Assembly (NCBI GenBank): GCA_028564925.1
Contig: CM053029.1
Span: 584,506,857-584,570,856 of the forward strand
Direction of reading: 5' to 3'
Length of the DNA: 64,000 bases
From: Lithobates sylvaticus
Taxonomy: Eukaryota > Chordata > Amphibia > Anura > Ranidae
In this document: one piece after another, positions 52,631 to 63,392 of the stretch
How positions within the stretch are numbered: position 1 is the first letter of the stretch
How the letters are laid out: each line of letters starts with the position of its first letter
Notes under the pieces: model-generated
The model's database searches: none
Told to the model about the DNA's origin: nothing
What the model saw: only the letters and a program-made list of their open reading frames with translations
Program-made: the position numbers and the translations under genes

Positions 52631-53304
52631 ATTTTTTCAAAAGTGTGTGTGTTTTTGTACTTTACATTTTACACCTTAGGTGAATGGGTAGGGGTACATC
52701 GTACCCCATACTCATTCACATAGGGTGGGGGGCCGGTATCTGGGGGCCCCCTCATCAACATGGGGACAAGGTGCTTTGGGGTGGGGGGGGCGCACGGCCC
52801 CCCTTTCCCCAGGGCACCCCCCATGTTGAGGGCACGCGGCCTGGTACGGCTCAGGAGGGGGGGGCGCTCGTTCGTCCCCACCCCTTTCCTGGCCTGCCAG
52901 GCTGCGTGCTCGGATGATGGTCTGACATGGATTTGGGGGGAACCCCCACGCCGTTTTTTCGGCGTGGGGATTCCCTTTAAATCCATGCCAGGTCACGGAG
53001 CTAGCGCGGCAGTAACTGCCTACGCTAGCTACGTAACCTGAAGTCACGTGCTAAATGAACGGACTTGCCGATGAGCGGCAAGTCCGTTCATTTCAAAAGT
53101 CCCGCGGACTTGCCCACTAACGGCGGGATTGTCCGCTGGACTGCCAAGTCCAGCGGATAATTTTAAAACAAAACTTAAAACTTTGGTCCGCCGGACTTTG
53201 GCGCCAAAAAGTCCGCCGGCGCCCACACACGAGGGGATTATCCGCTGGACTTCAGTCCAGAGGATAATCCCGCGGGATTGTCCCTTCGTGTGTACGCGGC
53301 ATTA

Positions 53305-54063
53305 CAGTATCGGCAATATGTTTGTGAACTCCTTCCTTGGGAATGTACTTCCAGCGTTAGTCACTTGGCAATGAAATTAGGCCTTGAGGCCTATGCGAGT
53401 GCAACTCAACTTGAAAAGAACTGCTCCGTGGGACTACAGGTCCCAGCAATGCTGTAAGTTTAGTCTAACTGTGTCAAGTGCGATAGTTAACTTCTGGGCA
53501 ACAGCCCTCTCACCACACCAGGCCCAGACAGATGGATGCCTCCGCTCCTTGGGTTCCCAGTCCTGCTACAGTCAGCTTCGTCACACTGCACCGCTCCGCA
53601 AGATGTCCGGGACCTCCATCTGGCTCCGTGAGGTGTCTCTGGATCTTCCCGGATCCGACCACGCCACTGCTCCAGCAGGCTGTGGTGTAAACTGTCTCCA
53701 GTAGTTCCACTGCACCTAGCAGAACGCGCTCTCTGGAACACATCCTCACAGATCCTTGTAGGCAGGCCATGCGTCCAGAAGAGAGAGAGAAAATGGCCGC
53801 TCTGGGCCTTTTATTGCCCACCCAGCATGCAGTTCAGTCACTCAGTGTTCATGGGTAGGTGAGTGAGCATTGTGGGTAGGTGAGTCCTTTCACAAGGTAA
53901 ACAATTAAGTTACTTCCTGTAAGGCTTTCCTTGTGCTCTTCAAACGAAAAATAGACAAAGTCTCTTTCACATTTATACCACTAGATGGAGCCAAATACCA
54001 ACTTATAGCATTGTCCATTGTTTAGCATTACATGGCATTAGAAGGCAAAAATACCAGCGCTAC
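53305..54063. other. Unassigned, possibly old retroelement DNA
   Basis: Moderately GC-rich, ending CCAGCGCTACA. No credible protein in any frame. Could be the right part of the unit interrupted by the palindrome. Confidence 0.25.
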
Positions 54064-55187
54064 ACTATAGTTGAGGGAAATTTAGTTTTTGGCTCCCCTA
54101 ATTTCTGTTGGTGCAGGTTCAACTACATCCCCCTGTAATTCAGTAGGTTCTGGAGTATAGTGGGTGGGAGAGGCTGAAATTTCATGCAGCCTCAGCCAAT
54201 CGAGAGAGTGACCAGCATGAGGCTGTGATGTGCATTAATAGTTTGGTGCCTGGTCCTTATTCCTATGGGAGAAGACCCAGCCTGAGGGCTGAGGCCCTGT
54301 TGGCTGATTGCTACAGCTTAGAAGAAGCCATTTGGGTCCCTGCCCAAGCTTGAGCTAGGGGACCCATGTCTAGAGTCCCTGAAAGCAGTGCAGGAAGTCC
54401 ACAGAGGACTCGACCTGGAGGCAATCTATACAGAGGCTGGCTGGTACTACAAGGGAGCATTAAAGTACCCAGGGCACAGTGAATTAAAGATCCTAGGGAC
54501 TGTCTTTGTCAACTTTGGAACTCCAGTTTGTTCATTCAGGCTATACCTTGGCAAAAGGCTCCTCTGAGTTATAGTTCACCAAATGCTTGATACAAGAGGG
54601 TTCTTGTACCTGGAATGACAGAACAGTTAGCGATGTCCTCCATTGTATTTCTGCTAGTTTGGAGTATCCCAAGGCTCACCCGCACTCTACCCAAGTTAAA
54701 CCAGCAAATAAACTGCAAAAAGACATGCATTGCCTGTTTCCTGAGTTGAGTGACTGTGAACTATTTTGTGCCTGGTTGCCATGTGCCCGACAGGGAATGG
54801 AACCCATAATAATACAGCCAGTCCAGTCTGGGCCTGGGCATATTCTCTCTAACTCAGAAAAGTCCCTATTGCTCTCATTCTCCTCCAAATCTCCAAAATA
54901 ATTTTTCTTGCTGCTGTGATCTGACTTCCTGTTAGATGGTGGCTACATTCATTTTCTATGATCCCACTGTATGTAGGAATGTAGTTACCCTCTCTTGCTT
55001 ATTCCTGATGTAGCACTCCTTGCCATGGTAGAAGAGAACCTGCCTCCATCGTACAGAGAGGGCTGACATTACCCCAGGGTGGATCCATAGCCATAGTAGA
55101 GATAGCCATGACAATGATGGGGGCCAGTCACTTTAGTATTTTTCTAGTTTTATTGCACCTAATCACAGAGAGAGAGAGGATGAGGGT
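54064..55187. other. Unassigned, no recognised feature
   Basis: Several short frames (for example 104 codons at 54587) have no recognisable domain or repeat identity. Confidence 0.3.
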
Positions 55188-55192
55188 ATAGG

Positions 55193-55828
55193 TGTCAGGG
55201 CCGGGATCTAAACCCAGGTCCTCTGCTGCATCGGGCAGTACAGCCGAGATGCTGGACAGCATGCTGTCGGAACCTTTGGAGAATCTTGCCTTGTACCTTA
55301 TTTCTTGTGAAATCCTTGAACTCCTTGCTTCTCCCATGAAGTTTCTATTTAAGCCATGTCTCCCCATTTCCTGTTTGCCAGATTACTTTGCTCTCTCCAA
55401 TCGATATCTCACTACTTTGTGCAACTGTAGCTTTCCTTATCTCCACTACCACTCATTACTGACCTTTGGCTTGTTCCTCGACTATACTTCAGCTTGATCC
55501 CAACCTGTAACCATTTCTTACCGACCTTTGGCTTGTTACTGACTACGCTTCTGCTTGATCCATACCTGCTATATCTGCTACTGGACCCCGGCTCACTCAT
55601 CTCCAGGTGGGGCGATCCTGAGGACCACAACCTGTTACTAACATGCAGCAAAGCCCATCTCCACCATCAGGAGCTCTGGTGAACACTGGTTAGTGCTTAA
55701 ACCCTACACCTCGGGTGAGCCAGCATCATCTGCCAGGGTGATCTGCTTGTACACGTATCCAGGTGGTCGGTGGGAGCCTCATTACAGCTATAGCTACTGG
55801 TCTCAAAGCCTAAACCCTGATCATGACA
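55193..55828 (+). mobile_element. Solo LTR, gypsy-like, 636 bp (fossil)
   Basis: It starts TGTCAGGGCCGG and ends CTGATCATGACA, so the ends are the short inverted TGTCA/TGACA. The 5-bp duplication ATAGG lies at 55188-55192 and 55829-55833. The interior has the pyrimidine-rich GACCTTTGGCTTGTT and CTTCTGCTTGATCC words seen in gypsy LTRs. No internal region remains, as expected after LTR-LTR recombination. The identical duplication suggests moderate age. Confidence 0.75.
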
Positions 55829-55833
55829 ATAGG

Positions 55834-56488
55834 TCTCCTTCAAGATCAAGGCTACAGATTCCACCAGACTTCTCCTCCTTCCAAGGGAGTGCCAGGATTT
55901 TCGGAGGGTGAACACCAATCTCCCTCCAGCAGGACTTCAATTCTCTGGATCTACCACCGTGCTGTACTCTCCTCAACCAGGCAGGGCAGTTTGGGGATTC
56001 TTAGCTAGGCCTCAACCAGACTCTGGCCTACTCAACACAAGCCACTACACACACACTTCCCTAGGCCACATCGCCAGAGGAAAGAGAGCTTACAGGCCAC
56101 TCCCCAAGCTTTTATATCCTCCCCCAATATGGACCACTGGCCATGGACCTCCTAGTGGTTGCCAGAGGAGACATAAATGCTCAAAGCACAAGATTGTCAC
56201 CACCCCCATAACTATTGTCCTGAGTGCCAGTGACACCCAGTGACAGCACCAGAGAACAGCAGCAACCCTCAACCTACAGAAGAAACCAAGTGAGGAAAAC
56301 TACAACTTGACCTAGGTAAATTACTAACAGGAAATCTAAATGTACTAGAGACCTCTGTTGACAGGGTGGCTACACTGAGATGGACTATGAACTTTGGGCT
56401 GGTTGAGATCTACCTGAACATTATGGAAGAAATCAAAGGTCCCCGGGGGGGTTCTAATGAGGAAAGCGGCATGGTCCGCATCCCTTTA
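55834..56488. other. Unassigned
   Basis: CA-rich sequence without recognised features; the frames present show no known domain. Confidence 0.3.
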
Positions 56489-56727
56489 GGCTTCATGTAC
56501 ACTTGGCTGTGATGTACCACAGGCGCGAGAAAAATGTAAAACGTGCCAAAATCGCAGTAAGATCACGCCATGATTTTGCACGCTTTGTGGCTTCCCGTGG
56601 CCAGCGGTCAAAACGGTTGAACCTCCCTTAACCGCAGCAGCTCCTAAACAATGCTAAAAGCCTATGAGTACATGGACACATAGGCTTTTATGGAGTTGAG
56701 CTTAAGAGCTGTAGTGTACATGAAGCC
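56489..56727. mobile_element. MITE with GGCTTCATGTACACT ends
   Basis: The inverted ends GGCTTCATGTACACT and AGTGTACATGAAGCC enclose about 210 bp, including a smaller CATAGGCTTTTATGG inverted pair. No clear target duplication. Confidence 0.6.
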
Positions 56728-57467
56728 AGAGATGTGATTACCGCTTGGTAGTATCTCACTAAAAATTTTATTTTTATTGCAGGGGATGCCAAAAAATCTG
56801 ATTTGGATCTTGGTGCAGACTTCTGGGAGAATCAGTAAGGCAATCACACAAGCAGGAACATTTTAGGAGACGATCTGTACAGTACACCATCTGTGTACAG
56901 AAGGCCACCAGGTTGCCATATTGCATTGCATTTTACAGAAAATTACAACGCTGCATATTGAAAAGGCAAGGTATTTTTTTAAATGACATTCAATTATATG
57001 ACAATCAATATCAATCTATCAATATGACTTGTGTCGCAATTGTATATAATATTTTATTATAATTTTTAATTTTTTTTCCAATGAAAGTGGAGATTCCCTT
57101 TAAATCTACTCTCTTATTGACCAAAACAGTACATGCATTACAATATCAATCCACTCAAAACTGGAGACTATACAATTTGTTTTTCACTCAAACGTTTGTA
57201 GAAAAAACATTCATGATAACATTTCATTCTTGCCATCATTGAGTCAACTAATTTAATTTGAAAACCCTTTAAAATGTCATGCCTTGCTGCTATCTGAATG
57301 TAATCCCAGACCGGTGGGACAACCTATGAGATCATCATTTTTTTTTTAGTCAAGGCATACTTTCAAATTCTGCAAAATCTTGACTAAAATGTGAAAAACA
57401 AAGGTAATAGTTATGCAGCCGCATTGATACGCATAGGACACCCAACATTGAGGATGATTTATTTTTA
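56728..57467. other. Unassigned, AT-rich
   Basis: No ORF or repeat ends recognised. Confidence 0.3.
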
Positions 57468-57475
57468 TAAAGCAA

Positions 57476-58305
57476 TAGACATGTGCACAACAAAAAAATT
57501 TGTTTATTTTCGTTTCGTTTTTTTTTGTTTCCAAAAAATAATTAGTTTATTTTCGTTTCGTTTTTTTCGTTTCCGTTCGTAACGATTCGTAAATTCGTAA
57601 GTCGTCGGTGTTCGTATTCGTAACGATTCGTATTTTCGTTAGAGTTATTTTTTCGTTGATTCGTTTTTCCGTTAGTTTAATTTTCGTTTGTTCGAAATTC
57701 GGACGCATTCGTATTTATTCGTACATTCGTAACATTCGTAACATTCGTAGATTCGTAATCGGAGCATAATTCATAATTTTATGTAATGTGTATGCTATTA
57801 TTACATTTTAAGAGACACGGAAAATTACGAATCGAAAAAAAAAGTTACGAATGTACGAATTTTTTCGTTTAATCCATTCGAAGTACATTAAGCAGCGCAA
57901 TTGTAAGAGACACGGAAAATTACGAATCGAAAAAAAAAAAAAAAAAAAAGTTACGAATGTACGAATTTTTTCATTCAATCTATTTGAAGCACGTTAAGCA
58001 GCACCATTGTAAGGGACACGGAAAATTACCAATTCAACAAAAAAAATAAAAGTTACGAATGTACGAATTTTTTCATTCATTTTCATTTTCGTTGTTCCTG
58101 TTTTCGTTTTTCGGATTTTCTTCTTTCGTACATTCGTTGTTTCTAATATGTTTTTTTGGATTTTCGTTATTTTTGGATTCGTTCGATTCGAACGATTCGT
58201 TATTCGTTAAAATTTTTAGCAAATCATTCGTTCATTCGTATGAAAACGAATGAACGAAAATAACGAAATAGAACGAAAAAAAACGAAACGAATTGCACAT
58301 GTCTA
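57476..58305. mobile_element. hAT-type element (TAGACATGTGCA family), 830 bp
   Basis: The ends are TAGACATGTGCA and TGCACATGTCTA, with flanks TAAAGCAA and CAAAGCAA (7 of 8). The interior is dominated by TTTCGTTTCG words and three copies of an about 80-bp unit with GAGACACGGAAAATTACGAA and TTACGAATGTACGAATTTTT. Confidence 0.85.
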
Positions 58306-58890
58306 CAAAGCAATATACCTTTGCACACTGGCACTGACTACATCAGCTTCTCTTCTCCCTCGGTTTTACTCCCTTACTCAGCTAACGTGATCCCAGTTCT
58401 AACAGACAGGGGCAAACAAGGATGTCTTCAGGCTCAGATTGTCCTCCTTATCAACCTATGATGTAATCAGTTGTTAGGAAGCCAGTAGTTGAGCTGCACA
58501 GTGCTCAAGCTTCCAATGCCACAAAATTAAAACTGGTGGCTTTGCATAACCAAAAAGGCAGGTTTGATCCACCTGGCAGCTTGTTAACAATTTTTGGGTA
58601 ATTTTTAGGCATCTTGTCAAGGCACTCCTGAGCAACTTGGAGGGCACCCTGGTTAAAAAAGGCTGTCCCAAACATATGAAAACGAAAATCACATTCATAG
58701 CTAGAATTTTGTTTTCCATCCTGCTCATTCACCACTGTAGTCAAAGTAAAATATTAACTTGATCCCACCCCAAATTAATAGAATGTTCCAAAAAAAACAA
58801 AAATTTAATGAAAATCAGTTGGTGTATGGCCAGCATTAGGGCCGGTTCACATCTGAATCACACAGAAATGCGATTCCTGTTCAATCCAGT
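58306..58890. other. Unassigned
   Basis: Near 58841, GGGCCGGTTCACATCTGAA resembles the end of a frog MITE, but no partner end was found. Confidence 0.3.
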
Positions 58891-58920
58891 GCTGTTTTTT
58901 TTTTTTTTTTGGGAAACACA

Positions 58921-59330
58921 TGAGCCTGAGGCTCTAATTGGCTTCAAAAAAGGGTGGACTCGGGGCGCAGACCACTGCGCCCTGAGCCCACCCAGTTGTG
59001 TGACAATAGCAAATTCATATTCGCTATTGTCTTCCTGATTCTCCTCCTGGGCCAATCACTAAGCGGGTCCTGAGACCCAATTGGCTAGGGAGTCTTAAGA
59101 CCCACTTCCTGTTCAGCCGGGAGGAGGATCAAGATCTGTTCAGCTGGGAGGAGAACCCCCGGCTCTTCCCTCGGCTAGAGCGAGGAGAAGCAGCAGCCCT
59201 TCCCCTCGTCCTTGATCCCTGTCATCTCCTAGGTCAAGGCCACCTTCCTGTCCATCTCCAGCAGGGGGGTGGGGTGGGTGTCCTTGGTGCGAGTGAGGGG
59301 GGGGGGGGGCGGTTTTGCTTGGCTTCATTG
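58921..59330 (-). mobile_element. Fragment of the CAGTGGYGGC hAT family
   Basis: GAGGCTCTAATTGGCTTC, GGGGCGCAGACCACTGCGCC and TAGCAAATTCATATTCGC match the family in reverse; both ends are missing. A G13 run lies near 59296-59309. Confidence 0.65.
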
Positions 59331-61227
59331 ATGAAATTTTATATAACATTGTATAATGAGCGGGAACAGAGTTGGGAATTATGGTCACCCATACTAAATG
59401 TTCTCCTACTCTTTGTTACAAAGAGGCACTCTTGCTGAAGACACTTTGTGGTGTCCGCTCTTAGGCTAATAATTCATATTATTTGTGGGGCGCAAAATAT
59501 TATTCTGCTTACAGTCCTCTATGGTGTTACTCTGGATCTTATGCAAGTCTATTAAAAAGAGAAAAATAATTGCTGATATGCACTATAAAACACTGTAACA
59601 TTTACTACTGAAAGTACACTGGTATATACTGTATACTGAAGGTATACTGCGGTATAAATTTTGTAGCCATAGCAGTGTGTACTAACATGGCTTTGGCCAT
59701 GTTAACTTGTGGTTAGGTGGTCAGGGGGTGGTGGTCAATGTCATGTTTTTACTGCCCCCTATCTGTCCATGTAAATTAGGCCTCAAGAGAGCTGGCAAGA
59801 GGTCCATGAATCCCTCTACTAGCTCACTATATGCAAAATATCCTTTCCTTATTAACTAGAGAAATCTAAATTTTTTATGCCTAAAATTGTTGGTTGAACT
59901 GGACCTTGTTATCAAACAATAATGACCTCTTTCCCTTGTGTAGAAGGCTGATAGCATTTTTCTGCCCCGCGGCCTGCCCTCTGATCTACCCCTCCTTCCG
60001 GACTTGAATGGGGGTCCCTACCCCAGACCCACTGTGGATTGCCACCCTCTTCTCCCCCCTTCACCCCTTTTCTGTTTGTTCTTCTCTTGGCCCTTTCCCT
60101 ATCCCCTATTCTACTTCATTATGATGATTGCAAAACAGACATATATGGAAGTTATTGTTACTATGTTAAAATGTCAGATCTTTTGCTCATATCAACTTTC
60201 CGTAGTACATACATTATGTCTATAGATTGTGTGTTAAATTGGACCCCTATACCCTGTGTTTGATGACTTAACCAAAAATGGTCTTTATTGAACATGCCTG
60301 TAGGCAGGTGCTTACAAGAGGAACATATTTTTCTGTGGAAGCACTTGTTTCCCCTGGCTGTGCTAATTTCCACATGTTAGTTGAGCCAGCCAGGTGCCAA
60401 ATGTTACAATGTCTTGATGTTTTCTTGTGCCCTCGGGTGGACCTGAGAGCTGGGGGTAACCAGACTGTAAGGGTTAATGCTTTTTCTGCCTCTTTCAGCA
60501 AAATTATTGCCCCCTACAAGTCAACCAAAATAAAAGGGGCTGCCTCCAAGCCCCTGTGTCATGCTATGGGGAAATACTGCCAAGATGTAGCTGGTTATTC
60601 TGCTGGGGTGATCACCCCCTTTGGGGAGGGGGGTATAGGAGCCTAATCTGGGTTCCCGGTGAGGGCCCTGAGGCTGGAGACCCCCTATGGACTTGTAGCT
60701 GCTAATTATGGACTCACTGCCTTTATGGATTACTGCCATCATGGACCCAAAGGAACTTACACTACCTCTTGTGGATTATTGTTTGAATGGGCAATAAAGG
60801 GATTGTCTTGTCTTATGGACTTGTCTTCTGCATAAGGTATGCAAACTCTATGGGATATCAGAAGAGCTCTGTATAGAAACTGTGTTGAAGTTTGCTTTGT
60901 CTTTTGAGAATTGTACTGTATCAGCAACTACCTAAGTAAAGGATATTGTTTGTTTACGTGCTTTGCCTGGTCTGAAATCTCTTAAAGGGGTGCATGCACA
61001 GCATAGCAAAAGAACATGGCTTGCAACACAACTAGGGGACTGAGTAAGAGGAAGATGCTATACACGGGTCTTAAACACAGTGTGATATCCAGAGGAAGCT
61101 AATGTGCTGTTGGTAAGGGCTACAGTGTTTGTGTCACATGCAAAGCCAGGAGACGGGTGACGTGGCAGGGGTGATGGTCACTCTAGCAGAGGAGGGGGTT
61201 AAAGAGCTTGGCACCCCCACAAGTATA
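59331..61227. other. Unassigned 1.9 kb; no gene or defined element
   Basis: Frames are short and without known domains. AATAAAGGG at 60793 follows a G/C-mixed stretch and might be an old retroelement terminus, but no ends or duplication could be read. Confidence 0.3.
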
Positions 61228-61830
61228 TTGATTGGTTTGCGCAAAAGTTATAGTGTATACAAAATAGATAGATTTATAGCATTTTTATTATTACTTTTTT
61301 TTTTACTAGTAATGGCGGTGATCAGCGATTTTTAGCAGTACTGCGACATTGTGGCGGACAGATTGGACACTTTTGGCACTTTTTTGGGACCATTCACATT
61401 TATACAGCAATCAGTGCTATAAAAATGCACTGATTACTGTAAAAATGACACTGGCAGGGAAGGGGTTGACACTAGGGGGCGATCAAGGGGTTAAGTGTGT
61501 CCTTGGGAGGTGTTTTTATTTGTGGGGGGAGGGGACTGACTGGGAGTACAGAGAGATCGCTTTTCCTGATCACTAGGAACAGACGATCACACTGTACTCC
61601 CCTGACAGAACAGGGATCTGCTTTGTTTACACTGGCAGATCCCCGTTCTGCCTCTCTGTGGATCGATCGCGGGTGGCCGGCGGACATCGCAGCCGCCGGA
61701 CATGCGCATCGGCTCCGGCACCGTGGGTACACCCGCTGTATCTATTACAAGAAGCGTCGTACCGGTACAGCGATTCACGCAATAGAGTCACCCTGCCGCA
61801 GTATATCTGCGACGGCTGGTCGAGAAGTGA
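61228..61830 (+). mobile_element. TTAA-family element, left part lost
   Basis: It begins inside the family at ATTGATTGGTTTGCGCAAAA and continues through ACTAGTAATGGCGGTGATC and GGCAGGGAAGGGGTT to the GC-rich end GGTCGAGAAGTGA, with TTAA at 61831-61834. Confidence 0.8.
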
Positions 61831-61834
61831 TTAA

Positions 61835-62006
61835 ATTGCTATTGTCACACAACTGGGGGGGCTCAGGGCACAGTGCTCTGTGCCTGCAGCCCACCCTTTT
61901 TTGAAGCCAATAGACTCCAATCATGTGCTTCAGAAAGAGGGGCCCTGCATGGAGATTAGGTTTAGGGGAGGCGGCCCCTGCGCCCTGCATAGACAGGCCG
62001 CTACTG
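61835..62006 (+). mobile_element. Fragment of the CAGTGGYGGC hAT family
   Basis: TTGCTATTGTCACACAACTG, GGGCACAGTGCTCTGTGC and ACAGGCCGCTACTGCC mark the right half of the family with a decayed end. It directly follows the TTAA at 61831. Confidence 0.65.
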
Positions 62007-62329
62007 CCTACAGGTAAGCCTATAATAAGATTTACCTGTAGGTAAAATGAATATCTCCTAAAGGTGCACCGTCTGGGAGATATTTACCCTTTATGCAGCC
62101 TGGTGACATCACTGGTGCATGCGCTCTGAATGTCCAGCGAGTCCGCGCCGGTCCTTCAGTGCTTTGTGCCGGAACCAAGGGCTCCCGCGCACATGTGCAG
62201 GAGTGACGTCATCGCGGCTCCGGCCAATCACACCGCCAGAGCCCACAAACTCAGAAGAAAGACCGGGGGAAGGTGCCAGCCCCCTCAGTGGGGACAGCAT
62301 GCTGCTGGAGGGCTTCATTTTAAGGTAAG
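62007..62329. repeat. Interspersed repeat (ACCTGTAGGTAAAATGAATA type)
   Basis: CTACAGGTAA...TTACCTGTAG forms a short inverted pair at the left. The rest resembles 23.2-23.4 kb (GGTGACATCACTGGTGCATG, GCGCACATGTGCAGGAGTGA). Boundaries uncertain. Confidence 0.45.
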
Positions 62330-63124
62330 TACCGTATTTATCAGCGTATAACAAGCACCGGCGTATAACACGCATCCCAAGTTTAGGAGGGAAGTTTATG
62401 GAAAAAAATACATTTAAATGCCCATCAATGCAGCCTTATCAGTGTCCATCTGCAGCCTTGCCCACCATTGCAGAATGATCAGTGTCCATCTGCAGCCTTG
62501 CCCAAGTGTCATTTGCAGCCTTGCCCAAGTGTCATCTGCAGCCTTGCCCAAGTGTCCATCTGCAGCCTTGCCCAAGTGTCCATCTGCAGCCTTGCCCAAG
62601 TGTCCATCTGCAGCCTCGCCCAAGTGTCATCTGCAGCCTCGCCCAAGTGTCATCTGCAGCCTTGCCCAAGTGTCATCTGCAGCCTTGCCCAAGTGTCATC
62701 TGCAGCCTTGCCCAAGTGTCATCTGCAGCCTTGCCCAAGTGTCATCTGCAGCCTTGCCCAAGTGTCATCTGCAGCCTTGCCCAAGTGTCATCTGCAGGAT
62801 GATCGTTTAAATTACCGCCGCCGAGATAGACAGAGCCGGATGTCCTGTGTACTCGGCTACTCTCGGCTCCTCTCGCAGTCCCGCCCAGTACCGCCCCTTG
62901 GCCCAGCTCCTACGATGGACATAACACAGGTCCACCGGCGGGGCTGGGCATGACTGTGAGCAGAGCAAAGCTGAGCTGAGCCTAGCCGAGTACAAACACT
63001 CGGCTCAGTCTATTTCGGCGGCGCTCGGTCCTTCCTTCCCCTCAGAGGCAGTTGTTCGGCGCGTAACACGCACCCACGATTTTCCCCTGATTTTAAGGGG
63101 GAAAAAGTGTGTGTGAATACAGTA
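62330..63124. mobile_element. DNA element with TACYGTATTYA ends
   Basis: It starts TACCGTATTTATCAGCG and ends GTGTGTGAATACAGTA, an inverted pair allowing two changes. AACACGCACCC words recur at both ends. It holds a 23/24-bp minisatellite. No transposase. Confidence 0.6.
62440..62800. repeat. 23/24-bp minisatellite, about 14 copies
   Basis: The unit is ATCTGCAGCCTTGCCCAAGT plus GTC, with an optional extra C. All three plus frames stay open over the array, producing pseudo-proteins such as SICSLAQVS repeats; not genes. Confidence 0.95.
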
Positions 63125-63392
63125 TTTCATAATTTGCTAGTATATGCAATGCATTTTTTTTTTTTAACTGGCGCGGTTTAATACCGCTTTAATGTTGCCT
63201 GTCACGTGACTACAGCTCGCTGACTTGGTTCTAGGCATTAGTGAGTGCAGTTTCACTTGTCCCCACTTGGGTGCCTAAGCCCTGCCCACATGCCCATATG
63301 ATCCTTGCATCATGTTTCATATGTACTGATGACATTGTTGCATGTGACTTGTACTTTATGTTGACATGCATTATCGGATCATGATAAAGAAT
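63125..63392. other. Unassigned spacer
   Basis: About 270 bp; nothing recognised. Confidence 0.3.

Larger units (their letters stand above)
51144..53301. mobile_element. Giant palindromic (fold-back) Harbinger-like element, 2.16 kb
   Basis: It starts TGCCGCGTACACACG and ends CGTGTGTACGCGGCA, with TAA on the left and TTA on the right. The two halves are near-identical inverted copies meeting at about 52215 (GTCACAGTCCC...GGGACTGTGAC). Arm differences include an extra stretch of about 95 bp in the left arm (about 51650-51745) and an AAGAAGAAGGACAAG expansion of about 66 bp in the right arm. Each arm has a TATATAAG box and an AATAAA signal pointing outward. Confidence 0.9.

Noticed and set aside
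52269-52679. 136-codon Lys-rich frame in the palindrome
   Set aside because: The start codon lies upstream of the TATA box and the mirrored arm does not keep the frame beyond about 30 residues, so it is unlikely to be a real protein.
48541-54063. A single LTR (TGTAG...CTACA) interrupted by MITEs
   Set aside because: The 5-bp flanks do not match and no internal LTR landmarks were found, so I kept the pieces unassigned.
59690-60830. Possible host 3' exon with AATAAA at 60793
   Set aside because: No coding frame with a known domain and no splice structure; the signal alone is not enough.
62418-62953. Three overlapping plus-strand frames up to 161 codons
   Set aside because: All come from the 23/24-bp minisatellite, open in all three frames.
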